DNA from: Xanthobacteraceae bacterium
GTDB taxonomy: Bacteria; Pseudomonadota; Alphaproteobacteria; Rhizobiales; Xanthobacteraceae
Reading direction: 5' to 3'
Length of the DNA: 54,045 bases
Assembly (NCBI GenBank): GCA_031291445.1
Contig: JARLJA010000069.1
Span: forward strand, 1-54,045
The translations under genes were made by a program, and so were the position numbers. Below the pieces are notes generated by a model. That model made no database searches, was not told where the DNA came from, and saw only the letters and a program-made list of their open reading frames with translations. Below, in pieces: positions 9,181-16,720 of this stretch (positions are counted from its first letter, which is position 1; each line of letters starts with the position of its first letter).

Positions 9181-9723
9181 ATGCGCAAGATACTTTTCAT
9201 TTTCGGGGTGCTGAACGATGCCGATGTCGACTGGATGGTGCGGACCGGCACAAGGCGGGCGATCGGAGCCGGGGACATCCTGATCCAGGAGGGCACGGCG
9301 TTTCCTTCTATCGTGCTGTTGTTGTCGGGCAATATGGCAGTGAGCGTTTCCGGGATCGGCGAGGTGGCTCAACTTGCTGCCGGCGATTTCATCGGCGAGA
9401 TGTCGTTGGTCGATTCCGCGCCGCCTTCGGCAACCGTGATTGCGGCGACCGGCTGCACGGCGCTGTTCCTCGACAAGCAGAAGCTGCAGCGGAAGCTCGC
9501 CGAAGACGTCGCCTTTGCCAGCCGTTTCTATCGCGCGCTGGCGATTCTGTTGTCGGACCGGCTGCGTGCGACCGAGAAGCGGATGGCCTACGGCGAACGC
9601 CATGGGCTAGATGACGAGAGCGTTAGGCTGAGAGACGAACTCGACGTCGGCGTGCTTGACTACATTTCGATGGCGGGCGACCGGTTTGATCGTCTGCTGA
9701 AGAGGGTCGCGGCAAACGCGTAG
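9181..9723 (+). CDS. Cyclic-nucleotide-binding-domain-like protein, last gene of export operon
   Basis: At 180 residues this is a single CNB/CAP-effector-like beta-roll. The evidence is RAIGAGDILIQEGTAFPSIV, then LSGNMAVSV, then GDFIGEMSLVDSAPPSATV. There is no helix-turn-helix after it, so it is not a Crp-type transcription factor. In cAMP-binding members the phosphate cassette has Arg before the final Ser/Thr-Ala. Here the position is Pro (APPSATV), so normal cyclic-nucleotide binding is doubtful. CNB-like proteins are often found beside NHLM exporters. It lies 12 bases downstream of the ABC gene and is surely in the same operon. It may regulate the exporter or respond to another ligand. 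Confidence 0.8.
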   Translation: MRKILFIFGVLNDADVDWMVRTGTRRAIGAGDILIQEGTAFPSIVLLLSGNMAVSVSGIGEVAQLAAGDFIGEMSLVDSAPPSATVIAATGCTALFLDKQKLQRKLAEDVAFASRFYRALAILLSDRLRATEKRMAYGERHGLDDESVRLRDELDVGVLDYISMAGDRFDRLLKRVAANA

Positions 9724-10161
9724 GCCAGCTCCGACATCCCCGACGTATCTGCGCAAGAAATCGGCAGTTGGAGTTTAGGTTTCCGGACGGGCCTCAACTA
9801 CGTCGCAGCGTCGGCGAGCACTCTTTCTCGAGAAACTTGGCAACGATGTTCGAGCCGTATTCGCCAACGTTAATGGCGATCTGGTAGGCCGGAGGGGAGA
9901 GCGCCTTGCGGACTATCGCCAGGCTTGAAGCGACTGGCACGAACCGGACCACCAGCTACGTCCGCAGTTTGGTCGCTACAGGGCGTAAACCGGACAGCCA
10001 ATTCAATCAGATGTAGTGAGATCTGAAAAGGCCGCGGGGCCGAACTGGGTTGCGGAGCTGGCGAGCTGCTTCCCGTCCTCGGCCTCGAGCGCGACGCAAA
10101 CAAAAGCCCCAATCGTCTTGATGATGTCGGTCCGGCTGGTGGTCGAGCTGGACGGGGCACC
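9724..10161. other. Intergenic region with gene remnants
   Basis: No intact gene. Two minus-strand stretches read like protein: one at 9794-9955, listed separately, and one ending at a stop at 10003, containing DIIKTIGAFVCVALEAEDGK and lacking a start. They are in different frames and could be pieces of decayed genes. No terminator with a T-run was seen after the operon that ends at 9723. Confidence 0.4.
9794..9955 (-). pseudogene. C-terminal remnant of an unidentified protein
   Basis: On the minus strand, 53 codons between stops read as convincing protein. They include [20 protein letters not shown] and, further on, [20 protein letters not shown], and end at a stop at 9794-9796. There is no plausible start with a ribosome site, and the frame closes upstream at 9956-9958. 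It looks like the tail of a gene whose 5' part was deleted. I do not recognise the family. The alternative is a genuine small protein using GTG near 9950. Confidence 0.35.
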
Positions 10162-10992
10162 GTGCTGACGAGTCACTCTCTGTTGCGACGGATCTGGTCG
10201 GATGCCCGCCATCTGCAGATCATCGCGCTGACGAGCCTGTTGACGATCAACCTGCTGGCGATCGATTTCGGCGCGGACCCGACGGCCAGCGCATGCGCCG
10301 TTGCGGCCTGCCTGATCACCCAGGTGGCGTGCTCCCGGCTGGCGAAGAGTCCGCTCGATCTTCGCTCGCCGCTCATCACCGGTCTGTCGCTCAGCCTGCT
10401 GCTGCGCGCCGATGAGCCCTGGATTCATGCGGTTGCCGGCGTGATCGCGATTTCGTTGAAATTCCTCATCCGCGTCGATGGCAAGCACGTATTCAATCCG
10501 GCCGGCCTGGCGATCGTCGTCATGCTGCTGTCCCATGTCGGCGTATGGATCTCGCCCGGCCAGTGGGGCGCGACCGTCTGGTTTGCCGCGCTGGTCGGCT
10601 TCCTCGCCATTTTCGTGCTGCACGCGACCCGCCGCGTCGACATCGCGATCTTCTTCTTCCTGAGCCATGCGGCGTTGTTGTGCACCCGCGCGGTCTGGCT
10701 TGGCGATCCCTGGGCGATTCCGCTGCACCAGTTGCAGAGCGGCTCGCTGCTCATATTCACTTTTTTCATGATCTCCGATCCGCGCACCAGCCCGGATTCT
10801 CGCCTCGGGCGATTCCTTCTGGCTTTCGCGGTGGCTTCGCTCGCTCATTACCTCGCATTTTTCGAGCAGATGCGGCCGGCGCTGTATTTCGCGCTGATCG
10901 CATTGTCGCCCGCCACCCTGATGTTCGACAGAATCCTGCCTTCACCCCGGTTCGGCTGGACCGCGGCCAGCGCCAAAGGAGCTCCCCGATGA
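10162..10992 (+). CDS. RnfD/NqrB-like integral membrane protein
   Basis: This is a polytopic membrane protein of 276 residues with about eight hydrophobic segments. FNPAGLAIVVMLL and MISDPRTSPDSRLGR match the conserved loops of the NqrB/RnfD family, membrane subunits of sodium- or proton-translocating electron-transfer complexes. No other Rnf/Nqr subunits are nearby, so it is an orphan member. The GTG start at 10162 has a GGGG-type ribosome site. Its stop overlaps the start of the DUF2330 gene by four bases. As I recall, the same pairing occurs elsewhere, which suggests a two-protein unit. The function is unknown. Confidence 0.75.
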   Translation: MLTSHSLLRRIWSDARHLQIIALTSLLTINLLAIDFGADPTASACAVAACLITQVACSRLAKSPLDLRSPLITGLSLSLLLRADEPWIHAVAGVIAISLKFLIRVDGKHVFNPAGLAIVVMLLSHVGVWISPGQWGATVWFAALVGFLAIFVLHATRRVDIAIFFFLSHAALLCTRAVWLGDPWAIPLHQLQSGSLLIFTFFMISDPRTSPDSRLGRFLLAFAVASLAHYLAFFEQMRPALYFALIALSPATLMFDRILPSPRFGWTAASAKGAPR

Positions 10993-12305
10993 TGTGCAAG
11001 GTCTCCGCCCGTCTGAAAGCCGGCGTCGCCCTGGCGGCGATGCTCTCGCAGCTCGCCGCCGGCCCGGCGGCGGCGTTTTGCGGCTTCTATGTTGCGCAGG
11101 CGGATTCGAAGCTGTTCAACAGGTCCTCCAAGGTGGTTCTGGCCCGCAACGGAAACCAGACCGCCATCACCATGGCGAGCGACTACGAAGGCGCGCCGAA
11201 GGAATTCGCGGTGGTCATCCCGGTCCCCACCTTCATCGAGCGCAGGCAGATCGGGGTGGTGGAGAGCAAGACCCTCGACCACATCGACGCCTACACCGCG
11301 CCGCGGCTGGTCGAGTATTTCGACAAGGATCCGTGTGAGCCCATAGGGCTTGCGGCTGAAAGCGCAATGCCCGTGTCCGCTCCGTCCATGCTGGCACAGG
11401 TGAGCAGAGCCGCGGCCTATACTGGCGTCACGGTGGAGGCGAGCTACGACGTCGCCGAATACGACGTGTCGATCCTTTCCGCCAAGGAGAGCGACGGCCT
11501 GGTCAGTTGGTTGACCGACAATGGCTACCGGATTCCCGGCGGCGCCACGGAGATTCTCGGCAGCTACATCCGGCAGAACATGCGGTTCTTCGTCGCGAAG
11601 GTGAACCTCGACCGTATGAAGCTCACGGGCAACGCCTACCTGCGACCGCTGCAGGTCCGCTACGAGACGCCGAAATTCATGCTGCCGCTGCGCCTCGGCA
11701 CCGTCAACGCCAACGGACCCCAGGATCTCATCGTCTACGCGTTGACCCAGGGGGGGCGGGTGGAGGCCGCCAACTATCGCACCGTGAAGCTGCCGACCGG
11801 CATGCAGGTGCCGCTCTATGTCAAGGAGGAGTTCGGCAACTTCTACAAGGCGTTGTTTGGGCTGGCCGCGGCGCGCGAGAACAACGGTGCGGTGTTCGTC
11901 GAATACGCCTGGGACATGCGGTCGTGCGATCCCTGCGCTGCCGCGCCGCTGAGCGGCGAGGAACTGGCAGACCTCGGAGCCCGATGGATCGGTGACGCCG
12001 GTGTTGTCCGGTCCCGTGGCGGCGCCGCCGTCTTCGTGACGCGCCTGCACGTGCGCTATGACGCGAGGACGTTTCCGGAAGACATTACGTTTCTGGAGAC
12101 CCAGGATCGCCAGACCTTCCAGAGCAGCTATGTCCTGCAACATCCGTGGCAGGGCAGTGCCGGTTGCCAGGCGGCGGCGACCTATCGCGCCGGGTTGCCG
12201 GGCAGGTTCGCCAACGAGGCCGCGACGCTTGTGGGGCTGACCGGCTGGCCGCGCGAAGCCGTCGAGGCAAGAATGCAGGCCAGCGGCCAGCCTTTGCATC
12301 CATAA
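10989..12305 (+). CDS. DUF2330-domain exported protein
   Basis: This is a secreted or periplasmic protein of 438 residues. The signal peptide is VALAAMLSQLAAGPAAAF, with cleavage near CGFYVAQAD. The mature part starts with the DUF2330 hallmark: a Cys soon after the signal, then KVVLARNGNQTAITMASDY and VVIPVPTFIE. Several Cys pairs (DPCEP, RSCDPCAAAP, AGCQ) suggest disulfides. An ATG at 10992 directly follows the chosen ATG at 10989, so either could be used. It is translationally coupled to the RnfD-like gene. A periplasmic partner of that membrane protein is a reasonable inference. No biochemical role is known to me. Confidence 0.8.
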   Translation: MMCKVSARLKAGVALAAMLSQLAAGPAAAFCGFYVAQADSKLFNRSSKVVLARNGNQTAITMASDYEGAPKEFAVVIPVPTFIERRQIGVVESKTLDHIDAYTAPRLVEYFDKDPCEPIGLAAESAMPVSAPSMLAQVSRAAAYTGVTVEASYDVAEYDVSILSAKESDGLVSWLTDNGYRIPGGATEILGSYIRQNMRFFVAKVNLDRMKLTGNAYLRPLQVRYETPKFMLPLRLGTVNANGPQDLIVYALTQGGRVEAANYRTVKLPTGMQVPLYVKEEFGNFYKALFGLAAARENNGAVFVEYAWDMRSCDPCAAAPLSGEELADLGARWIGDAGVVRSRGGAAVFVTRLHVRYDARTFPEDITFLETQDRQTFQSSYVLQHPWQGSAGCQAAATYRAGLPGRFANEAATLVGLTGWPREAVEARMQASGQPLHP

Positions 12306-12314
12306 GACATCTGA

Positions 12315-12347
12315 GCGCCACGGCCGACGGCCTGCCGCCCGTGGCGC
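12315..12347 (+). terminator. Hairpin after the DUF2330 gene
   Basis: A perfect 9-bp stem, GCGCCACGG (12315-12323) with CCGTGGCGC (12339-12347), lies ten bases after the stop at 12305. It has a 15-base loop and no T-run, so it may stabilise or end the transcript only weakly. Confidence 0.35.
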
Positions 12348-12453
12348 GACATGGCGGGCCTGCTTTGGGCCAGGATTGCAGTCGGACGCGGGCTGCATAG
12401 GATGCAGCCTCCGGGTCGCGTCGTGGCCCGCCAGCCATACCCTGGAGCCGCCG

Positions 12454-13125
12454 ATGACCGAGCCTGCCCGCAAGTCGCTGACGGTGGACGTCGTGTCCGA
12501 CGTGGTCTGCCCGTGGTGCTACATCGGCAAGAAGCGGCTGGAAGACGCGCTGGCCGAAATCGACGACGTCGACGTGACGGTGCGGTGGCACCCGTTCTTC
12601 CTCAATCCGTGGGTACCGCGCGAGGGCATCAGCCGCGAGGACTACCTGACCAAGAAATTCGGCTCGGTGGCGGCGTATAACGGCATGGCGGGGCGGGTCG
12701 CCGAGACCGCCGCCGCGGAGGGGCTGCTCTATCGCCCGGATGGGGTGCGGCGCCAGCCCAACACGCTCGACTGCCACCGCCTGATTCACTGGGCGGCGGC
12801 GATCGGCCGGGCCGGCGAGATGAAGCAGAAGCTGATGGAGCTGTATTTCCGCGGCGAGGGCGATTTGACCGACCGCGAGGTGCTGGTGGAGGCCGCGGCC
12901 GCCTGCGGTCTCGATCGCGATGAGACCCGCAGGCGCCTCGCCGGGGACGAGGACGTCGAGCTGGTGTCGCGCCAGGCCGAGCAGGCGGCGCGGGCCGGCG
13001 TCAGCGGTGTGCCGACCTTCATTCTCGGCGGCACCTACGGGCTGTCGGGGGCGCAGCCGGCCGAGCAGCTTGCCGCCGCCATCCGCCAGGTCGCCGCGGA
13101 ACTGGCGGCGCAGCCCCCGCAATAG
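12454..13125 (+). CDS. DsbA-family oxidoreductase, FrnE-like
   Basis: This is a thioredoxin-fold protein of 223 residues with the active site CPWC in VVSDVVCPWCYIGKKRLE, typical of FrnE/2-hydroxychromene-2-carboxylate isomerase-like proteins. The C-terminal GVSGVPTFILGGTYGLSGAQ holds the cis-Pro loop (GVPTF) and the family's ending. There is no signal peptide, so it acts in the cytoplasm, where such proteins catalyse thiol-disulfide exchange. The ATG at 12454 is chosen because the preceding 26 in-frame residues are not protein-like. It converges with the acetyltransferase gene on the other strand with only three bases between stops. Confidence 0.9.
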   Translation: MTEPARKSLTVDVVSDVVCPWCYIGKKRLEDALAEIDDVDVTVRWHPFFLNPWVPREGISREDYLTKKFGSVAAYNGMAGRVAETAAAEGLLYRPDGVRRQPNTLDCHRLIHWAAAIGRAGEMKQKLMELYFRGEGDLTDREVLVEAAAACGLDRDETRRRLAGDEDVELVSRQAEQAARAGVSGVPTFILGGTYGLSGAQPAEQLAAAIRQVAAELAAQPPQ

Positions 13126-13128
13126 AGC

Positions 13129-14361
13129 TCAGGCTCGCCGCGCCCATCGACGCAACGCGTGGACGATGCCGCGGGCGGCGTCGCGGCCGTAGCGGCGCGC
13201 CAGCAGCGCGAGATGAAGCAGTTCGACCGCGGGGTCATGTCGCCGCAGCGGCAGCAGCACGTCGCCGAGCGCGAGACGTTGGCGCCAGATCGGATTGATC
13301 ATCGGATGATCGGGGCTCGCGGTTGAATCGGCGAAGCGGATGCGCGGGTCGGCGCAGAGGTGGCGCGTCAGCTCGAGCGCGAGCTGCACTCCCGGAGAAA
13401 ACTTGGCGAAGCGCTGGTCGATCCCGAGCTTGAACCAGAAGGCGCGGTCGAGATGGCGCAGGACCACGCCGGCGGCGACCGGGGTCGCCCCGGCCGACAG
13501 CGTGACGATCTCGCAGGCGCCGCGGACACTGAGGTCGGCGCTGGCGCGGCGCAGGAACGCGGCGTCGCCAGGTGATTGCGCCATGGCGGTGCCGCGGCGC
13601 GCCTTCCAGCCGCTCGCTTCGAGCGTGAAGAACACCTCGAGCGCCCGCGCGACCTCGTCTGGATCGCGGGCGACGGCGAAGGCGACCGCGCCGTGTTCGG
13701 CGAGCCGGTGGCGCTGGCGCCGCAGTTCCTTGAGCTTCTTGGCGCCGAGTGCGTCGCGCAGCAGCGCCTCCGCGTCCTGCATCGCGTCGAGGCCGGCGCG
13801 GGCGTAGCGGCGGACCAGGCGCGGGGCAAGGCCGTCCGTGCCGAGGCTGCGCGTGAGCGCCGCGAGGGCCGGGCCGTCGAGCGCGACATCGCGCAGGACC
13901 AGGGCGTGGAGGCCGGCGGCGCGGGCCTGCACGAGAAGCGCGTGCGCGGCTGCGTCGGAATCGGCGGCGTCCAGCAGGGGCGTGCCGAGCACGCCATAGG
14001 GATCCGCGCTGACGAGGGCCGCGACCGGAATGCGGAACGCGCGCCAAGCCGAGGTTGCCGGAAGCAGCGCGATCAACCGCCGCGGCGCCGGCGGGGCCGC
14101 GACAGGATCCCAGACGGTGAGAGCGAGTGCGCCGCCGCGCCCGGGCGCGCAGGCGTTCACCGCGCGTTCCCAGCCGGGGAGATAGTAGCCGTTGGGTTCA
14201 GCGGCGCGGTCGGCGAGCGCATGCCAGGCTTCGGCGTCGACATCTTCGAGCGCCGACAGGACCGGCGTCGCCTCGTCCGCGCCGCGCCCGGCCGCGGCGA
14301 CGGCGTGCGGCGGCGAAGCGCAGGTCCGGCTCTTGGGCGCGAGATCAGCGAGGTCGCTCAC
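13129..14361 (-). CDS. BioF2/CelD-like GNAT acetyltransferase
   Basis: This 410-residue protein carries an Acetyltransf_6 (BioF2-like, FemAB-related) domain in its second half. The signatures are LGAKKLKELRRQRHRLAEHG, then VFFTLEASGWKARRGTAM and FWFKLGIDQRFAKFSPGVQL, as in CelD/BcsL and polysaccharide-modifying proteins. Such enzymes acylate sugars or peptides with an acyl-CoA or aminoacyl donor. The start is set at GTG 14361 because GGAG lies eight bases upstream. The reading frame stays open to 14442, but those residues are less regular and begin with TTG. No polysaccharide genes are adjacent, so the substrate is open. Confidence 0.8.
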   Translation of the reverse strand: MSDLADLAPKSRTCASPPHAVAAAGRGADEATPVLSALEDVDAEAWHALADRAAEPNGYYLPGWERAVNACAPGRGGALALTVWDPVAAPPAPRRLIALLPATSAWRAFRIPVAALVSADPYGVLGTPLLDAADSDAAAHALLVQARAAGLHALVLRDVALDGPALAALTRSLGTDGLAPRLVRRYARAGLDAMQDAEALLRDALGAKKLKELRRQRHRLAEHGAVAFAVARDPDEVARALEVFFTLEASGWKARRGTAMAQSPGDAAFLRRASADLSVRGACEIVTLSAGATPVAAGVVLRHLDRAFWFKLGIDQRFAKFSPGVQLALELTRHLCADPRIRFADSTASPDHPMINPIWRQRLALGDVLLPLRRHDPAVELLHLALLARRYGRDAARGIVHALRRWARRA

Positions 14362-14636
14362 GATGCAATCTCCGGCGCAGGCGGCGCTTTCGAGGGCGCG
14401 TCGGCCGCGCGTGACGCAGAGATACAGTACAGATGACAACAAAAGATTGGCCCGCGAACGCGCCGCTCGACCCCGCCGGGGTTAACCCTTCATTGACCAT
14501 GCGCTGAATTGATGGCCGCTCGAATCCTGACAGAAGCGGCGGTAAACGGATTCACAAAAAATGGTCCGCATTCTGCGGGCGCGCATTGCCGGCGCGTTTG
14601 GCGGTTTGCTCGAATTCATTGGGACGGGAATTTCGT

Positions 14637-15047
14637 ATGCACGTGCAGAACGCTCGGGAGCGTATTCCGATGAGCGACGACGACATCGTCGCGCACTTCG
14701 CCCGCTTTGGTTATCGGGTGTCCATCAGCCAGATCGCCTTCACCGGCGAGACCGTGCAGGATTTCCGCGAGGCGCGGCTCGGCAAGTGGTGGAAGGCCGG
14801 AAAGCTGCGCCAGGACGAACCCGGCCTGCTGCGCATCGAGGAAGCCCAGCCGCGCCCCGACCAGCGCACCCGCGACGTCATCGTCGTCAGCTTCGGCAGT
14901 TCGCGCGCGGTGATGGGCGTCGAGATCCGGCCCGGTGCGCCGCCCCTGAAGCCCGGCGACGCCACCAACCGCTATGCGCCAGTGATGGAATGGGCCCATC
15001 CCGCCAAGACCACCGCGGCTTCCGGCAAGGTCGTCAAGGCGGGCTGA
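14637..15047 (+). CDS. Hypothetical protein, 136 aa
   Basis: I do not recognise this protein. The frame is open with good codon bias and reads as a soluble alpha/beta protein. It begins MHVQNARERIPMSDDDIVA, followed by FARFGYRVSISQIAFTG, then FREARLGKWWKAGKLRQDE and a segment DVIVVSFGSSRAVMGVEIRP. There is no signal peptide or membrane segment. ATG 14637 is chosen. ATG 14670 (MSDDD) is a second candidate. It stands alone, convergent with the small gene at 15072. Confidence 0.65.
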   Translation: MHVQNARERIPMSDDDIVAHFARFGYRVSISQIAFTGETVQDFREARLGKWWKAGKLRQDEPGLLRIEEAQPRPDQRTRDVIVVSFGSSRAVMGVEIRPGAPPLKPGDATNRYAPVMEWAHPAKTTAASGKVVKAG

Positions 15048-15071
15048 CCTGCCTCCGGGCGACGATCGGGG

Positions 15072-15287
15072 TCAGCGCAGCTGGCCCCAGGGATCCTGCG
15101 GCTTGTCCGGGATCTTCTTCAGTGCTTCCTTGTAGGCCCGGTCGGCCTCCTTGGCCTTCTTGGCGGCCGCCGCCTTGTTGGCATCGTTCTCGGTCTGGTT
15201 CCCACCCCCTTTATGGCCGCCCATCGCTGCGGCCGGATCTGCGAGCGCGAGCAGGAGCAGGGCGACAGCGACCAGGATTCTGTTCAT
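15072..15287 (-). CDS. Small exported protein with AYKEALKKIPD...DPW motif (71 aa)
   Basis: The signal peptide is MNRILVAVALLLLALADPAA, with cleavage near AAAMGG. The mature chain of about 50 residues is Gly/Lys/Ala-rich and ends in RAYKEALKKIPDKPQDPWGQ plus LR. The same ending occurs in the divergent protein starting at 15498 (AYKESLKSIPD then NDPWNNVRG). The two are therefore paralogous, back to back with about 210 bases between starts. The function is unknown. A periplasmic or surface role is inferred from the signal. A longer in-frame extension to 15473 looks unlike protein. Confidence 0.75.
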   Translation of the reverse strand: MNRILVAVALLLLALADPAAAMGGHKGGGNQTENDANKAAAAKKAKEADRAYKEALKKIPDKPQDPWGQLR

Positions 15288-15497
15288 GGACACGATCTCG
15301 TACGGGCCTTGCCGGCAATGCTGGCGCCGAATCTGGACTTTTGACAGGCACCTTGCGGCGGGACGACGCGCTGCCCCTCGAGGCGGGTGTTCCAGGCGCG
15401 CCGGATCGGCTAATTTGGGATGTCCGCGGGACGCGCCGCCACGCTTCGCGCCCGCGATGACGTCACAGGTCACAACATGTTACGACGGATATCGACC

Positions 15498-15887
15498 ATG
15501 AGATCTCAAGTGGTGAAAGGCCTCTGCATCGCCGCCGTACTGGCCTGCGGGGCCGGACCGGTTTGCGCCCAGAGCAACTCGAAGGGGGTGCCTGACGCGC
15601 CGCCCAAGACCCAGCAGCAGATCGACCAGGAAAGGCAGATTGAAAAGGCTTACAAGGAATCGCTGAAGTCCATTCCCGACGCCAAGGGCAGCAACGACCC
15701 CTGGAACAATGTCCGCGGCACCGACGCGGACGTCACCCCGGTCAAGCCGGCCAAACCGAAACCGAAGCCCGCGAAACCGGCGGCCGCCAACGGCGCCACG
15801 GCAGCGGCTTCGCCGTGGCCGGCACAGCGGCAAAGCTCGCCGTGGCCGGCGACCCAGTCGGCCCCGCCATGGCCGGCGCCGCACTAG
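15498..15887 (+). CDS. Exported protein with shared AYKESLKSIPD motif and PWPA repeats (129 aa)
   Basis: The signal peptide VVKGLCIAAVLACGAGPVCA ends before QSNSK. A helix IDQERQIEKAYKESLKSIPD follows, then GSNDPWNNVRG, which repeats the ending of the protein encoded at 15072-15287. The tail is Lys/Pro-rich (KPAKPKPKPAKPA) and then has three PWPA units (SPWPAQRQS, SPWPATQSA, PPWPAPH). Start choice: ATG 15498 puts a basic MR before the hydrophobic core. ATG 15477 (MLRRISTMRS) is also possible. It looks like a cell-wall-spanning or adhesive stalk. The function is unknown. Confidence 0.75.
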   Translation: MRSQVVKGLCIAAVLACGAGPVCAQSNSKGVPDAPPKTQQQIDQERQIEKAYKESLKSIPDAKGSNDPWNNVRGTDADVTPVKPAKPKPKPAKPAAANGATAAASPWPAQRQSSPWPATQSAPPWPAPH

Positions 15888-16012
15888 CGGTCGCGCGGGC
15901 CGCGCCTCAGCCGCTCGATCTGCCACAGCACGGTGATGACGGTCGAGCACAGACCGACCACCACGGCGATGAAGACGAAGGTCAGGTCGGCGGCGGTGAG
16001 GCTGGTCAGCAT
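15884..16012 (-). CDS. Small single-pass membrane protein (42 aa)
   Basis: Read from the minus strand, it begins MLTSLTAADLTFVFIAVVVG, continues through a hydrophobic segment to LWQIERL, and ends with a basic tail RRGPRDR. That gives one membrane helix of about 20 residues (11-30) with a positive-inside C-terminus. Its stop overlaps the stop region of the gene at 15498 by four bases (convergent). No strong ribosome site is seen upstream of the ATG at 16012, so confidence is moderate. Confidence 0.5.
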   Translation of the reverse strand: MLTSLTAADLTFVFIAVVVGLCSTVITVLWQIERLRRGPRDR

Positions 16013-16201
16013 CGAATCAGTCTAGCACCGAGCTGACGGACGTGAACGTCAGATGCAATTGCAAGTCGTTTGCATCGATATCCGAGGCGCCTGTAGCTCC
16101 TTGATTAATCGCAAATTAGCGATCGTCGACGAACCTTGCCGAATTGGGGTGCCGCGGCGGCCAGTCGGCCATGCGGATCACGTGACTGATCAGAGGCCGT
16201 A

Positions 16202-16720
16202 ATGAAACCCGTTCCGCTGACCGGCATCGAACGCCGGTTCGAGGACAATGAAATCATTGTCAGCAAGACCGACCTCAAGGGACGAATTACCTACGGCAAC
16301 GACGTCTTCATTCGCATCTCGGGCTATCGCGAAGGCGAACTGCTCGGTCAGCCGCATTCCATCGTGCGGCATCCGCACATGCCGCGATGCGTCTTCAAGG
16401 TGCTGTGGGACACCATCGAGGCGCGCAAGGAGATCTTCGCCTACGTGATCAACCGGTCGAAGAATGGCGACCACTACTGGGTGTTCGCCCATGTCACGGC
16501 GGACATCGACGCTTCCGGGGCGATCGTCGGCTACCACTCGAGCCGCCGCACCGCCGACGCTCGCGCGCTCGACGCCATCAAGCCGATCTACGCCGCGCTG
16601 CTCGACGAAGAGCGCCGCCATGCCAACGGCAAGGAGGGGATGCAGGCGTCGACCGAAATGCTGCTGGCGCAGCTGGCCAAACAAGGTGTGAGCTATGATC
16701 AATTCGTCCTCGGCCTCTAG
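16202..16720 (+). CDS. PAS-domain sensor protein, Aer-like, coupled to chemoreceptor
   Basis: This 172-residue protein is a single PAS domain of the Aer type. Its signatures are [20 protein letters not shown], then [19 protein letters not shown], then [20 protein letters not shown] and [16 protein letters not shown]. Aer-type PAS domains hold FAD or haem and report redox or oxygen. A short helical tail follows ([12 protein letters not shown]...). There is no membrane segment. Its last 26 bases overlap the chemoreceptor gene, so the two are translated together. This looks like an Aer receptor split into sensor and signalling proteins. The cofactor is not determined. Confidence 0.88.
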   Translation: MKPVPLTGIERRFEDNEIIVSKTDLKGRITYGNDVFIRISGYREGELLGQPHSIVRHPHMPRCVFKVLWDTIEARKEIFAYVINRSKNGDHYWVFAHVTADIDASGAIVGYHSSRRTADARALDAIKPIYAALLDEERRHANGKEGMQASTEMLLAQLAKQGVSYDQFVLGL

